A stretch of 64,000 bases of DNA from CAILZL01 sp035548495 (GTDB lineage: Bacteria; Pseudomonadota; Gammaproteobacteria; Steroidobacterales; Steroidobacteraceae): positions 1 to 64,000 of the forward strand of contig DASZSV010000076.1 of NCBI GenBank assembly GCA_035548495.1. The letters are read 5' to 3'. Below, piece by piece: positions 1-8,970 of this stretch. Below the pieces are notes generated by a model that searched no databases, had not been told where the DNA came from, and saw nothing but the letters and a program-made list of their open reading frames with translations. The translations under genes were made by a program, and so were the position numbers. How positions within the stretch are numbered: position 1 is the stretch's first letter; each line of letters opens with the position of its first letter.

Positions 1-314
1 TGGCAGTGCAGTCATTCCTGTTGACTCGGACAAGGGGTGGTTTTATTGATCAATGCCAGTCATCTGAATGGTGAAAAAACATGGCGTCGCACGTGCAGTA
101 TCAGTTATTCACCCGGCGGGTTGTTGAAAATCTCATTTTCAAGAGTCCGCTGGATGAGTTACGGATGGTTCAATCAAAACCATGTGCTGTCTAAACCTGC
201 CGGATTCACCAATTTTTGACAAGCGAGAGAGCGTTAGCCTTTTGCGATGCAACGTTGAAAAAATGCAGGAAAGCATTTCTTTAGCGACCTGTTAAGTGTC
301 TTGAGGAGATTTAG
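1..314. other. Intergenic leader before the esterase gene
   Basis: I see no convincing gene here. The one open frame (37-219) lacks a ribosome binding site and resembles no family I know. A TTGACA hexamer near 216-221 could be a -35 box, but no good -10 box follows. AGGAG lies just before the ATG at 315. Confidence 0.4.
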
Positions 315-1391
315 ATGTTATTCAACAAAGTACACATTGCGATAGCGTTGGCAATCATTATCACTCCATTCCAGTATGTTGCGGCACAGGTGCAAACTGA
401 AGTACCCGCTGTTGTCGAGGGTGCAAAGCCAGTGACGGTTGAACACATCAAGGTTCACAGCCCGTCCATTGAAAGTAATTTGTCGGGAACCAGTGCGGAT
501 CGCGATGTGTTTGTGTTTTTGCCGCCGAGTTACGCAAAAGATAAAAAGCGGCGCTATCCCGTGGTCTATGCGTTGCATGGGTACTTTATTCATGCCGAAC
601 AATGGAGTCACGAGATTCATGTGCCGCAAACCATTGAAGGTGCTTTCGCGCTTGGCGCAAAGGAAATGATTGTTGTGCTGCCGGATTCATGGAATGAATA
701 CAACGGATCGATGTATTCGAGTTCGGTGACAACCGGCGACTTTGAAAACTTCATTGCACATGATCTGGTTGCATACATGGATAACCATTATCGCACCATC
801 CCTAATCGAGAAAGCAGGGGATTGGTGGGGCATTCAATGGGTGGTTATGGCGCCAGCCGCATTGGCATGAAACACGCCGATGTCTTTGGCAGCCTATACA
901 TCATGAGTCCCTGCTGCATGTCGGCGCGTGATCCGGGACCATTGAAGGAAGATGTGCAGCAGCAACTTGAATCGGTAAAGACACCTGCAGATTCGGACAA
1001 GATCAATTTCATGGTGCGTATGCAACTGGCGGTTGCTGCCGCATGGTCACCCGATCCCGGCAATCCACCGCTGTATCTTGATCTGCCATACAAGAATGGC
1101 CAACTGCAACAGGATGTGGTGAACAAGTGGGCTGCGAATGCGCCGCTGGTCTTCATTGATCAATACATTGACCAGTTGAAACAGTATCACGGCATTGCCA
1201 TTGATGTGGGCGATCAGGATGGACTGAAGGTGGATGCGGGCAAATTGCATGATGTGCTGGACAGCTACAAGATTCCCAACACCTTTGAAATTTATTCTGG
1301 CACACATACCAGCGCGGTGGCTGACCGTTTTCAGAATCACGTGCTGCCATTCTTCAGCCAGAATCTTTGCTTCAAAGCTGCGTGCCGTTAA
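315..1391 (+). CDS. Secreted esterase, esterase D/feruloyl esterase-like alpha/beta hydrolase
   Basis: A 358-residue alpha/beta hydrolase of the putative-esterase family (PF00756), which includes feruloyl and acetyl esterases and S-formylglutathione hydrolase. Residues 1-24 form a signal peptide ending VAAQ, so it acts in the periplasm or outside. Visible landmarks are the oxyanion-side ALHGYF near residue 85, the nucleophile elbow GHSMGGYG near 172, a likely Asp in DVGDQDG near 298 and the catalytic His in GTHTS near 329. The start has a strong AGGAG site. In this polysaccharide locus it probably removes acyl groups from plant polymers; that substrate is inferred. A strong terminator follows at 1491-1528, so it is separate from the TBDR gene downstream. 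Confidence 0.85.
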   Translation: MLFNKVHIAIALAIIITPFQYVAAQVQTEVPAVVEGAKPVTVEHIKVHSPSIESNLSGTSADRDVFVFLPPSYAKDKKRRYPVVYALHGYFIHAEQWSHEIHVPQTIEGAFALGAKEMIVVLPDSWNEYNGSMYSSSVTTGDFENFIAHDLVAYMDNHYRTIPNRESRGLVGHSMGGYGASRIGMKHADVFGSLYIMSPCCMSARDPGPLKEDVQQQLESVKTPADSDKINFMVRMQLAVAAAWSPDPGNPPLYLDLPYKNGQLQQDVVNKWAANAPLVFIDQYIDQLKQYHGIAIDVGDQDGLKVDAGKLHDVLDSYKIPNTFEIYSGTHTSAVADRFQNHVLPFFSQNLCFKAACR

Positions 1392-1490
1392 TAGTTAATA
1401 CATCTTCATTAAGGCACATTTTCATGACATGAAATCATAATTGATTGACTACGTTGCCCAAAGCCTCTGGTGTTGACGTAGTGCTTGCAA

Positions 1491-1528
1491 GGAACGCGGC
1501 GCGCATACCCACGCCGCGTTCCTTTTTT
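1491..1528 (+). terminator. Rho-independent terminator after the esterase gene
   Basis: Perfect 11-bp stem GGAACGCGGCG (1491-1501) and CGCCGCGTTCC (1512-1522) with a 10-nt loop, followed directly by six T. Confidence 0.9.
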
Positions 1529-2016
1529 AAGTAGCCCCTTCTGTACAAACAATAATGTGCCTCAGGCGCGTAACGTTGCAAACGCTTCATGAAGATCATC
1601 ATTGATCAGCGTGTAACCAGTTGACGCAAAAAATCTTGATCACAAAAAAGATATCAAATTATATTGAGATGCTTATCATTCAGTGCTGATATCGTATTTC
1701 GTATCAGCACATATACATTATAAGAATTGTAACATCAGTACAGATAGCGCTATCCTTGGTAAGCCTTAGCTTATCTTATGGACTCACAAAACTCCTGAAA
1801 TAACAAAAGAGTTAGGCAAACGGGGGCACAAAATTCGTTTGCTGACATTCATAAAGCAGCTCGGGTGAGCAAGTACTTGCTTGCTGCCAACCGGTGAATT
1901 GCCGGTTGTTGTCTTGGGTATGGCGTTGACAAAAGTCCGGGTTGTTTTCGTTCCGGAATTTTGCTGGTCAACAAAAACTTACGCAGTCATTACCTATCAT
2001 AGAGGGGAGTTTATTC
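1529..2016. promoter_or_regulatory. Regulatory region before TBDR 1
   Basis: A non-coding stretch of about 490 bp. It holds a 9-bp inverted repeat (GTGCTGATA 1683-1691, TATCAGCAC 1702-1710), the 12-bp palindrome GATAGCGCTATC (1743-1754) and an inverted repeat around AACCGGTGAATTGCCGGTT near 1889-1907. The TAGCGCTA core resembles LacI-family operators of sugar regulons. AGAGGGGAG before the ATG at 2017 sets the TBDR start. Confidence 0.5.
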
Positions 2017-5000
2017 ATGAAACATTCCAATGAACAATTGCGCAAGCTGATACGCACCATATGCATTGGTGGTGTATCGACGCTTACGCTGGGTGCGTTA
2101 TCGACGCCGAGTTATGCGGCGGACGCAGGCGCCAGTGCACAGAACTCGGATGACCTTGAAGAAATTGTGGTAACAGGTATCCGTGCATCATTGCAGAAGA
2201 GCCTGGATATCAAAAAAGAATCTGTGGGTGTAGTCGATGCCATTTCGTCGGAAGACATTGGCAAATTTCCCGACTCCAACCTTGCTGCTTCCATGGCGCG
2301 TATTCCCGGCGTAACCATCAGCCGTGGTTCCAGCATGGGATCAACTACCAGCACCGGCGACGCCACATCCATTACGGTTCGCGGTTTTGGTCCGTCGTTC
2401 AACACCACTTTGTTTGATGGCCGTCAATTGGCTTCAGCCACCGGCAACCGTGGTTTTGACTATAGTGCCGTAGGTGCCGACTTTATCAGTGCCATCCGTG
2501 TGCAGAAGACGCCCGATGCGACACTGTCCAGTGGCGCCATTGGCGCCACCATCAATATCATCAATCGTCTGCCATTCGACAAACCCGGTCTGCAATTGGC
2601 TGGTTCTGTTTCTGGCACGTATGCAAGCGGTGAAGCCAAGACTACGCCAAACGCTGGTGTCCTGTTCAGTGACACCTTTGCTGACGATACGTTTGGCGTG
2701 TTGGCGGATGTTTCCTATGCCGAGACCAAAACCCAAGGTAACCACATCAACATCCAGGGTTGGGAAGGAACGCATATGAAGGATTGTCAGTACGTCGGCG
2801 GTCCAGCCTGTACCGGCACGTCCGCTGATACTGTAGATGCCAATCCGTCCTGGTTTATTCAGGACTACGGCATTTACCAAGAACACAATGATGACAAACG
2901 CGTCAGTGGCCGTTTGGCATTGCAGTGGCGTCCAATCGAGAATTTGCTGCTCACTGTAAATGACGACTATTCGGATGACAAAATTCAGCAAACCCAGTAT
3001 GGCTACAGCGTGTGGTTTAATGCTGGCAGCTTGACCAAGGTCGTTCGCAATGGCAACGGAACGCTGACCAGCTTTGTACAACCCAATACACCTACTGACT
3101 TCCAGGCAGCATGGAATGGTCACGAGCTTGTCAATCAGGACTTGGGTTTCAATATCAAATGGGATGCCACTGAAAACACCAGCTACATGCTGGATTACTC
3201 CAATTCAGTGTCCAAGTTAAAACCCATCAATGGCTTGACCTCGCTGGATGCTGACATTGGTTATGGTCCATCGGCCGTGAATTCAGCACAAACACCTTTG
3301 TACGGTACCGACGTGGGTATCGCTGGTGTGGGTAGCAGTGCCTTGCCGTATCCGACCAACTATGGCCCCGGAGCATTGGTTGCGGGAGTTAGGCAAGGTG
3401 ATGCTACTCGATTCATCGACCCCTCTTTGATGGGCATGCATGTGTTTCCTTTGAGTGCTGCCAATAACAAGGACACCATTAACGAGTTCAAACTACAAGG
3501 CACTTGGAAGGCCGATAAGCTGAAAGTAGATTATGGCTTTCAGTATTCGGCCAACAGCGAACACCTGAGCGGCGCGGATGACTTCCAGAATAATCAGTGG
3601 CAGGCCTTTGCAGGCTATGGTTCTGCATCCAACAATTATTCCAACACAGCGCAACCCGTCGGCTATGTCGATGCCAATGGCAATCCCCTGGATGCAAGCG
3701 GTAACCCCGCTGTAACCACCAATGGCGTCAGCAACCAATACAAATGGACGGTCGACGCCAACCCGATGCTGAATCCCAACGGTCATCCGTTCACGGCTCA
3801 ACAACAACAAGCTTTGTTCTCCAATTCGTTCAGCACGGGTAGTGGCTTCATTCATGGCTTCAGTAATGGCAATTTGTTGCCGGCGCAAATCCTTGCGGCA
3901 AACGGTTTTGCCATCAAGAACCTTCTTGAAACCTTGGGTAATCCCTATGCCAATGGTGGTTCGGCAGCCAACCCAACCGTTAATGGATTCAACTACGGTT
4001 CTGCGTGTGCAGGTACGTCTACAGTGAAAGACGGTCCGTGTGTGCCCGTGCCCAATTCCGCGGGTCCTGTGTCATCGTATAATGGCACTTTCGCGTTGGC
4101 GCCCAATATTGGTGGCTTCCAGGTGATTGATGAACATACCAGCGCCATCTTTGTGAATGTCTCTGACAAAACTGAGTTGGCTTCAATGCCGTTGACCGTC
4201 AATGCTGGCTTCCGTGAAGAACGCACCACCTTGACCTCACAGGGTATTGCCCAACAGCCTGCAACGTTGACCATTCAACCGGCGGACCATACCGCATACT
4301 TGGTTGGCTATACGTCACCGATTCCGATCACCAAGACGAATCGTTATGATTACCTGCTGCCCAATATCGATTTGAATCTGGATATCACGGATTCACTGAA
4401 AGCTCGTTTGGACGTGTCGCGTACGTTGACTCGCCCGCCTTTGAATCTGATTACGCCGGATACCAATGTTGGCCAGGGTCAGCGTGTCGGTGCACTGAAC
4501 GCAAGCGGCGGCAATCCGCAGTTGCTGCCTTATCTGTCGGACAATCTGGACTTGGGTATGGAATGGTACTACGCCAGAAACTCCTATCTGGCGGCCGATG
4601 TATTTGTGAAGAACCTGACCAACTTTATCGTTGGCGGTACCGTGAACCAGCCCATCAATAATGTTCAGTTGCCTAACAACGGTGGAACAGCAATATTCTC
4701 GGTGACCTCGCAGGTGAACGGACCTTCTTCGCAGATCAGCGGTCTGGAGCTTGGTTTACAGCATACCTTTGGTGATAGTGGTTTCGGCTTCCAGGCCAAT
4801 GCCACTTTCGTGACGACCGACAATCCATACAACAAGCTGGATTTGACAACGTCGGGTAATGCGGTGACCGGTTTGACCAACTCTTGGAACTTCGTTGGGT
4901 TCTTTGACAAGTACGGGTTCCAGTTCCGTCTTGCAGTGAACCACCAGAACGAAGTATTGAGTCAGTTCGGTCAACAGCAGCCCAACTCCGCATTCGGAGC

Positions 5001-5199
5001 GGAACCGGTGTATACCGATGCGACCACGCAGTGGGATGCCAGCACGAGTTATGACTTCAACGAGCATCTCAGTGTTTATCTGGAAGGACAGAATCTGAAT
5101 AACGCTGTGTACAGCACTCACGGTCGTTTCTCGGAGCAGGTGCTGAATGTGGTCGACACGGGCCGTCGATTCACATTTGGTGTCCACTTCAAGCTGTAA
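2017..5199 (+). CDS. TonB-dependent receptor 1, Xanthomonas/Caulobacter type
   Basis: A 1060-residue outer-membrane receptor importing oligosaccharides or other bulky ligands using TonB energy. I start it at 2017 because AGAGGGGAG precedes this ATG and the signal peptide begins there (residues 1-35, ending SYAADA); an upstream in-frame ATG at 1942 has neither. The TonB-box-like EEIVVTG lies near 48, the plug follows (KFPDSNLAASMARIPGV, VRGFGPSFN, the sequence type of TIGR01782), then a long beta-barrel ending GVHFKL. A terminator closes the transcript. The convergent halogenase-SapC-cupin operon is a common partner of this receptor type. The ligand is unknown; the TAGCGCTA palindrome upstream suggests sugar-responsive control. 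Confidence 0.92.
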   Translation: MKHSNEQLRKLIRTICIGGVSTLTLGALSTPSYAADAGASAQNSDDLEEIVVTGIRASLQKSLDIKKESVGVVDAISSEDIGKFPDSNLAASMARIPGVTISRGSSMGSTTSTGDATSITVRGFGPSFNTTLFDGRQLASATGNRGFDYSAVGADFISAIRVQKTPDATLSSGAIGATINIINRLPFDKPGLQLAGSVSGTYASGEAKTTPNAGVLFSDTFADDTFGVLADVSYAETKTQGNHINIQGWEGTHMKDCQYVGGPACTGTSADTVDANPSWFIQDYGIYQEHNDDKRVSGRLALQWRPIENLLLTVNDDYSDDKIQQTQYGYSVWFNAGSLTKVVRNGNGTLTSFVQPNTPTDFQAAWNGHELVNQDLGFNIKWDATENTSYMLDYSNSVSKLKPINGLTSLDADIGYGPSAVNSAQTPLYGTDVGIAGVGSSALPYPTNYGPGALVAGVRQGDATRFIDPSLMGMHVFPLSAANNKDTINEFKLQGTWKADKLKVDYGFQYSANSEHLSGADDFQNNQWQAFAGYGSASNNYSNTAQPVGYVDANGNPLDASGNPAVTTNGVSNQYKWTVDANPMLNPNGHPFTAQQQQALFSNSFSTGSGFIHGFSNGNLLPAQILAANGFAIKNLLETLGNPYANGGSAANPTVNGFNYGSACAGTSTVKDGPCVPVPNSAGPVSSYNGTFALAPNIGGFQVIDEHTSAIFVNVSDKTELASMPLTVNAGFREERTTLTSQGIAQQPATLTIQPADHTAYLVGYTSPIPITKTNRYDYLLPNIDLNLDITDSLKARLDVSRTLTRPPLNLITPDTNVGQGQRVGALNASGGNPQLLPYLSDNLDLGMEWYYARNSYLAADVFVKNLTNFIVGGTVNQPINNVQLPNNGGTAIFSVTSQVNGPSSQISGLELGLQHTFGDSGFGFQANATFVTTDNPYNKLDLTTSGNAVTGLTNSWNFVGFFDKYGFQFRLAVNHQNEVLSQFGQQQPNSAFGAEPVYTDATTQWDASTSYDFNEHLSVYLEGQNLNNAVYSTHGRFSEQVLNVVDTGRRFTFGVHFKL

Positions 5200-5225
5200 T
5201 TTCTTGAATACTCAAACTTGAGATG

Positions 5226-5259
5226 GAGGGCCGTCAACGAATGACGGCCCTCTTTTTTT
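5226..5259 (+). terminator. Rho-independent terminator after TBDR 1
   Basis: Perfect stem GAGGGCCGTCA (5226-5236) and TGACGGCCCTC (5242-5252), 5-nt loop, then a T run. Confidence 0.92.
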
Positions 5260-5365
5260 GCCAAAGAATAACGAAGTTCAGTGAAGTGCAGTTTTGATCA
5301 GCGGTTCGGAAATTCAGCTGAGGATGATCGCCATTTGATGTCGTTGGATGCTGGTCATTGCGACA

Positions 5366-6400
5366 TTATCCGCCGCGCAACATATGCATGACACGTGCGC
5401 GTATTTTTCCGTATGTCTGTTTGAGTGGCCCGAGCAGGCCGTGTTGTTCTTCCGGCAAGTGTCGCAATGGATGTCCCTGACTGCGAAAGACGTAGTGATC
5501 GAAGAAGGCTTTCCATGCCTGACGCTCCGGCAATGGCCTCTCTGCAATGGTAATCATGCTCAGCAACAGACTTGTGTAGGGGGCATCCGGACCATAACTG
5601 AACGCATCCCACCAGTAATTGATGAGTCCGTTGAATGGTGCGGTTGATTCGACCTTGTGCCACCACAGCTTCGGTAAATACAAAGCATCACCGGGTTCCA
5701 GTTCGGCAATCAGCGCATGATCTTTTACTTTTTCGAAAAGCGGAAACTTGTCAGGATCGGAGGGAGAAGAGGCTGCAAGACTGACCGGTTGACCGGCCAT
5801 GGTGTTATCAATGGGCCCGACATACAAACAACTGATGGCTTCCGGAGGGAACAACGTGAAGCGTCGTTTGCCTGCAATCACGCAGGCGATGTTTTCAAAC
5901 GCATCGTAGTGGGAAGAAACATTGGAGCGGTGTCCCAGCCAGATACGCGGTGTAATCGATGGTTGCAGCAATGGCATCAGGTTCTGCGCCGAGAATCCCG
6001 GCAGGTAGTCATTGACAGGCAACGAACCGATATAGACGGAAGGAAGGCCGGGCTTGTCCACTGTGGATACGATGGTTTGCAGCGCATCGGCAAATGTCAT
6101 CAGCTTGCGTTCAAAGTTGAATCCCTTCAGGTCCGCAGTGTAGTAATACTTGCCGGCAATATCCGGCGCGCCAAAGAAAGCCTCAGCTTTTAATCCTGCG
6201 TCAAACTGCAGCAGATACTGTTGCAACGACTGTGGAGATTGCACACCTGCCTGTACCACGGGCCAATGCTTCACCAGACCGCGAAGAATGACGGGTTGAC
6301 ACGGCTCAGCGATATCACTCAGGAATTGCTGCGGTGTTCCGAGATCAGACCCTGCAATTTCTCTTGGAGCGGCTGCCATGATGAAACCGGAAGAGTCCAC
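5366..6400 (-). CDS. Cupin-like (JmjC-fold) protein
   Basis: A 344-residue cupin_8/JmjC-like protein (PF13621 type), probably an Fe(II)/2-oxoglutarate oxygenase. The metal motif is visible: HxD in SHYDAF near residue 163 and the distal His in LPKLWWHKVES near 247. No signal peptide, so cytoplasmic. It is the last gene of a three-gene minus-strand operon; its GTG start lies 8 nt after the SapC stop, and an alternative ATG is at 6379. TBDR-halogenase-SapC-cupin groupings recur in carbohydrate-using Proteobacteria, but the substrate hydroxylated is not known to me. The metal ligands look intact. Confidence 0.8.
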   Translation of the reverse strand: MDSSGFIMAAAPREIAGSDLGTPQQFLSDIAEPCQPVILRGLVKHWPVVQAGVQSPQSLQQYLLQFDAGLKAEAFFGAPDIAGKYYYTADLKGFNFERKLMTFADALQTIVSTVDKPGLPSVYIGSLPVNDYLPGFSAQNLMPLLQPSITPRIWLGHRSNVSSHYDAFENIACVIAGKRRFTLFPPEAISCLYVGPIDNTMAGQPVSLAASSPSDPDKFPLFEKVKDHALIAELEPGDALYLPKLWWHKVESTAPFNGLINYWWDAFSYGPDAPYTSLLLSMITIAERPLPERQAWKAFFDHYVFRSQGHPLRHLPEEQHGLLGPLKQTYGKIRARVMHMLRGG

Positions 6401-6408
6401 TCATCCCA

Positions 6409-7137
6409 TCAACCGACTCGTGGAGCGATTTGATCCGTCTCACCCAGCAAGCGCCGGTTTTTCTTTTGTCCAAGAACAGGTATCTGCTTCAACGAAGCAA
6501 TCATCAGATAGATCAGATGCAGGTAGCCGCGACGAAAAAGTTCCACCACAGTGGCGTCGGGCAGGTTGCGCAACGCTTCCTGATCGATGACATACAGTCC
6601 TTCAATCTGGCGGCTGCTGCCATCGTCAAATCCGACATTGATGTCCACCGGCTCAACCAGTTTGTGCTGCATCAGGGTTTCGATAAATATTTTAGTCCGT
6701 TCAAGTCCGGGCCGGAGTTCGCGCATCAGTTCCATGATGCTTTGCAGGTACTTAGTCGGTTCACCAGTGTCATCGAACAGAGGTTGTCCGGAACTGCCGG
6801 TCGCGATGCGCGGATGATCAAGATCGACAGCAAGCTCACTGCCTGCGGTGTAAAACGGTCCGCGTTGCAGATTCAGCGGGCGATATGCATCACCGCGCGT
6901 ACCTTCTTCGGGTGCAAATAAATTTTCACCGGTATCGAAGCCCAGCATGGCGCCACAGTAAAACGAACCCGTTTCTGCATCCTTGGAAAGGAGGATGGGA
7001 TAATGCGGTACCAGCAACGGAAACTCATTGACCACCACCGCAACAAAACGCTGATTGTCACCGAGTTTTGCCGAGGGTTCGGCATGTACGCGCAAGTGCC
7101 GATGGGTCTGACGATTGAGTATGGCGATGTTGGTCAC
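6409..7137 (-). CDS. SapC family protein
   Basis: A 242-residue SapC-like protein (PF07277), middle gene of the halogenase-SapC-cupin operon, 26 bp after the halogenase stop. The family is named after a Campylobacter S-layer-associated gene, but in sugar-using Proteobacteria it sits with TBDRs and flavin halogenases and has no settled function. The sequence shows the family core (FPLLVPHYPILLSKDAETG, CGAMLGFDTGENLF, QRGPFY, ALRNLP). No signal peptide or membrane helix is evident. The start is GTG with a weak ribosome binding site, consistent with coupled translation. Confidence 0.82.
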   Translation of the reverse strand: MTNIAILNRQTHRHLRVHAEPSAKLGDNQRFVAVVVNEFPLLVPHYPILLSKDAETGSFYCGAMLGFDTGENLFAPEEGTRGDAYRPLNLQRGPFYTAGSELAVDLDHPRIATGSSGQPLFDDTGEPTKYLQSIMELMRELRPGLERTKIFIETLMQHKLVEPVDINVGFDDGSSRQIEGLYVIDQEALRNLPDATVVELFRRGYLHLIYLMIASLKQIPVLGQKKNRRLLGETDQIAPRVG

Positions 7138-7163
7138 GATGTGTCTTGTTCTTGGTAAGAAGG

Positions 7164-8714
7164 TTAGATGGGCTGCATTCCGTAGTCGTATATCTTGCGG
7201 AGCAGATCGCGATTTTTTGGCAACTGTGAGCGCATTTCCCTGGTCACCATGTTTGCTTCATTCAACAGCTTCGCCGCCATGGACTCCGTCGCGATGTTCT
7301 CCTCCGGCGTGACTTCGGTGCGGAAGCCCATGCCGTACAGTACGTACTGATAACTCGCAGCAGGAAATACTTCTTCGAGACGGTCAAATTCATCGAAGAA
7401 CCAGGGAGATTGATATTTCCAGAGTTTCAGCAGGTTCTTGAGACGGTCAGGTATCGTGACAGGATCAACATTGTCGCGCCAGAACGCCGTATCAGTGCGC
7501 TTGGTAAGGATGTAATGAAGCTTGAGAAAATCGATGATGCGTCCCCATCGATAAAGGGTGACATCGTTGAAACGCGCCGAGACGATGTCCATCACTTCGC
7601 GATTGGCAGGCATCTGCTCGGCAATCAGCTTTGCCGACAATTCAATCAGCACGATGGCAGAGGCTTCGAGCGGTTCGAGAAATCCGGCAGCCAGTCCCAC
7701 GGCAACGCAATTCTTCTTCCAGACCATTTCACGGTGGCCGGAATGAATCGGAATCTTCCGTACCGGCAGGTCCTTGTGCTGATGTCCGATATAGTTCAGC
7801 AACACTTCACGGGCTGATTCTTCATTCATGTGACGGCTGGAATAGACGTGCCCAATGCCACGTCGCGTTGGCAGCCCGATATCCCATATCCAGCCCGCGG
7901 GCTGAGCTGTTGAAATGGTGTGTGATGCCATGGGCGCATCTGCGGAGTCATAAGGCACCTGCACAGCCAATGCGGTATCGCAAAACAGCACATCGTTGCA
8001 GTTTTTAAAACCCACACCCAATGCTTTGCCCAGCAACAGTGAAGAGAATCCGGTGCAATCCACAAACAGCTCGCCAGTAATTTCGCCGGCCTGTTCGGTG
8101 GTAACGCTCCTGATGTCACCGCTTTCAGTCAGATTCACGCTGGAGACGTCAGCCAATACATGGCGCACGTTGAGTTTCTCGGTGCAATGTTTCTGCAGGA
8201 ATGGTGCGAATTTTCCCGCGTCAAGGTGATAGGCATAGTTGGCGACGGCCTGATACTCCGGTGTGGTGATTTTTTTCGGCGCCAGCCCGTCTTCACAAAT
8301 TTGTTCTTGTGGGCAGACCGATGCGGAAAAAGTCCTGCCGCGATTATTAAGCAGCCAATGCGGCGCAAGATTCACTTGTGTAAATCCCTGCGGCAACATC
8401 AGCGGATGATAGTAAGCATCATCCGCTGCACCAGTAGTCCAGTGTGCGAACTTGGCGCCTTGCTTGAAGGCTGCATCACATTGCTTGAACAAGTCCGTTT
8501 CTGAAACACCAATCTTGTGAAGCGTCGTGCGCAATGTGGGCCATGTCCCTTCACCCACACCGATAATCTTGACATTCGGCGATTCCACCAGTGTGACCGA
8601 AAAAAATCCTGATTGAATACGGCCCTGGTGTCGAGCGGCAATCACCGCGGCAGTCAGCCACCCGGCTGTACCACCGCCAACAATCACTACCGATTTTACT
8701 TGCTGGTTCGTCAT
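7164..8714 (-). CDS. Flavin-dependent tryptophan halogenase-like protein 1
   Basis: A 516-residue member of the flavin-dependent halogenase family (PF04820), which uses FADH2, O2 and halide to halogenate aromatic or other substrates. The FAD loop GGGTAGW is at 13-19, the catalytic-lysine region FKQGAKF near 85, and GFLEPLEASA carries the conserved Glu. The family WxWxIP signature is altered to WIWDIGLP near 273, so true halogenation is uncertain. First gene of the minus-strand operon with SapC and the cupin gene, divergent from halogenase 2 across about 255 bp. Such paralogues lie beside sugar TBDRs, where their job is unknown. Confidence 0.85.
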   Translation of the reverse strand: MTNQQVKSVVIVGGGTAGWLTAAVIAARHQGRIQSGFFSVTLVESPNVKIIGVGEGTWPTLRTTLHKIGVSETDLFKQCDAAFKQGAKFAHWTTGAADDAYYHPLMLPQGFTQVNLAPHWLLNNRGRTFSASVCPQEQICEDGLAPKKITTPEYQAVANYAYHLDAGKFAPFLQKHCTEKLNVRHVLADVSSVNLTESGDIRSVTTEQAGEITGELFVDCTGFSSLLLGKALGVGFKNCNDVLFCDTALAVQVPYDSADAPMASHTISTAQPAGWIWDIGLPTRRGIGHVYSSRHMNEESAREVLLNYIGHQHKDLPVRKIPIHSGHREMVWKKNCVAVGLAAGFLEPLEASAIVLIELSAKLIAEQMPANREVMDIVSARFNDVTLYRWGRIIDFLKLHYILTKRTDTAFWRDNVDPVTIPDRLKNLLKLWKYQSPWFFDEFDRLEEVFPAASYQYVLYGMGFRTEVTPEENIATESMAAKLLNEANMVTREMRSQLPKNRDLLRKIYDYGMQPI

Positions 8715-8970
8715 CTTTGCTTCAAATACTGGCTCAATTCATGTTGAGTACTATCGCAGAAAAAGCGGGTGTCGCCAAGCGAAGAACGCCGTTGATCTCC
8801 ATGAAATTTCGGTGAGCATGACCTTGTTAAAAAGACTGATGTGAAGCACGAACCAGTATCAATCGCATCAAATATATGATCGCCAAAGCAGAGTGCCGTC
8901 ACGTAAACTTGAGTTCCATCAGACCAGCTTCTTGACATCAGGGTCAACAGCCTCAAAAAGGTCACGAACA

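Noticed and set aside
37..219. 60-codon ORF at the window start
   Set aside because: No ribosome binding site or recognisable protein; likely chance.
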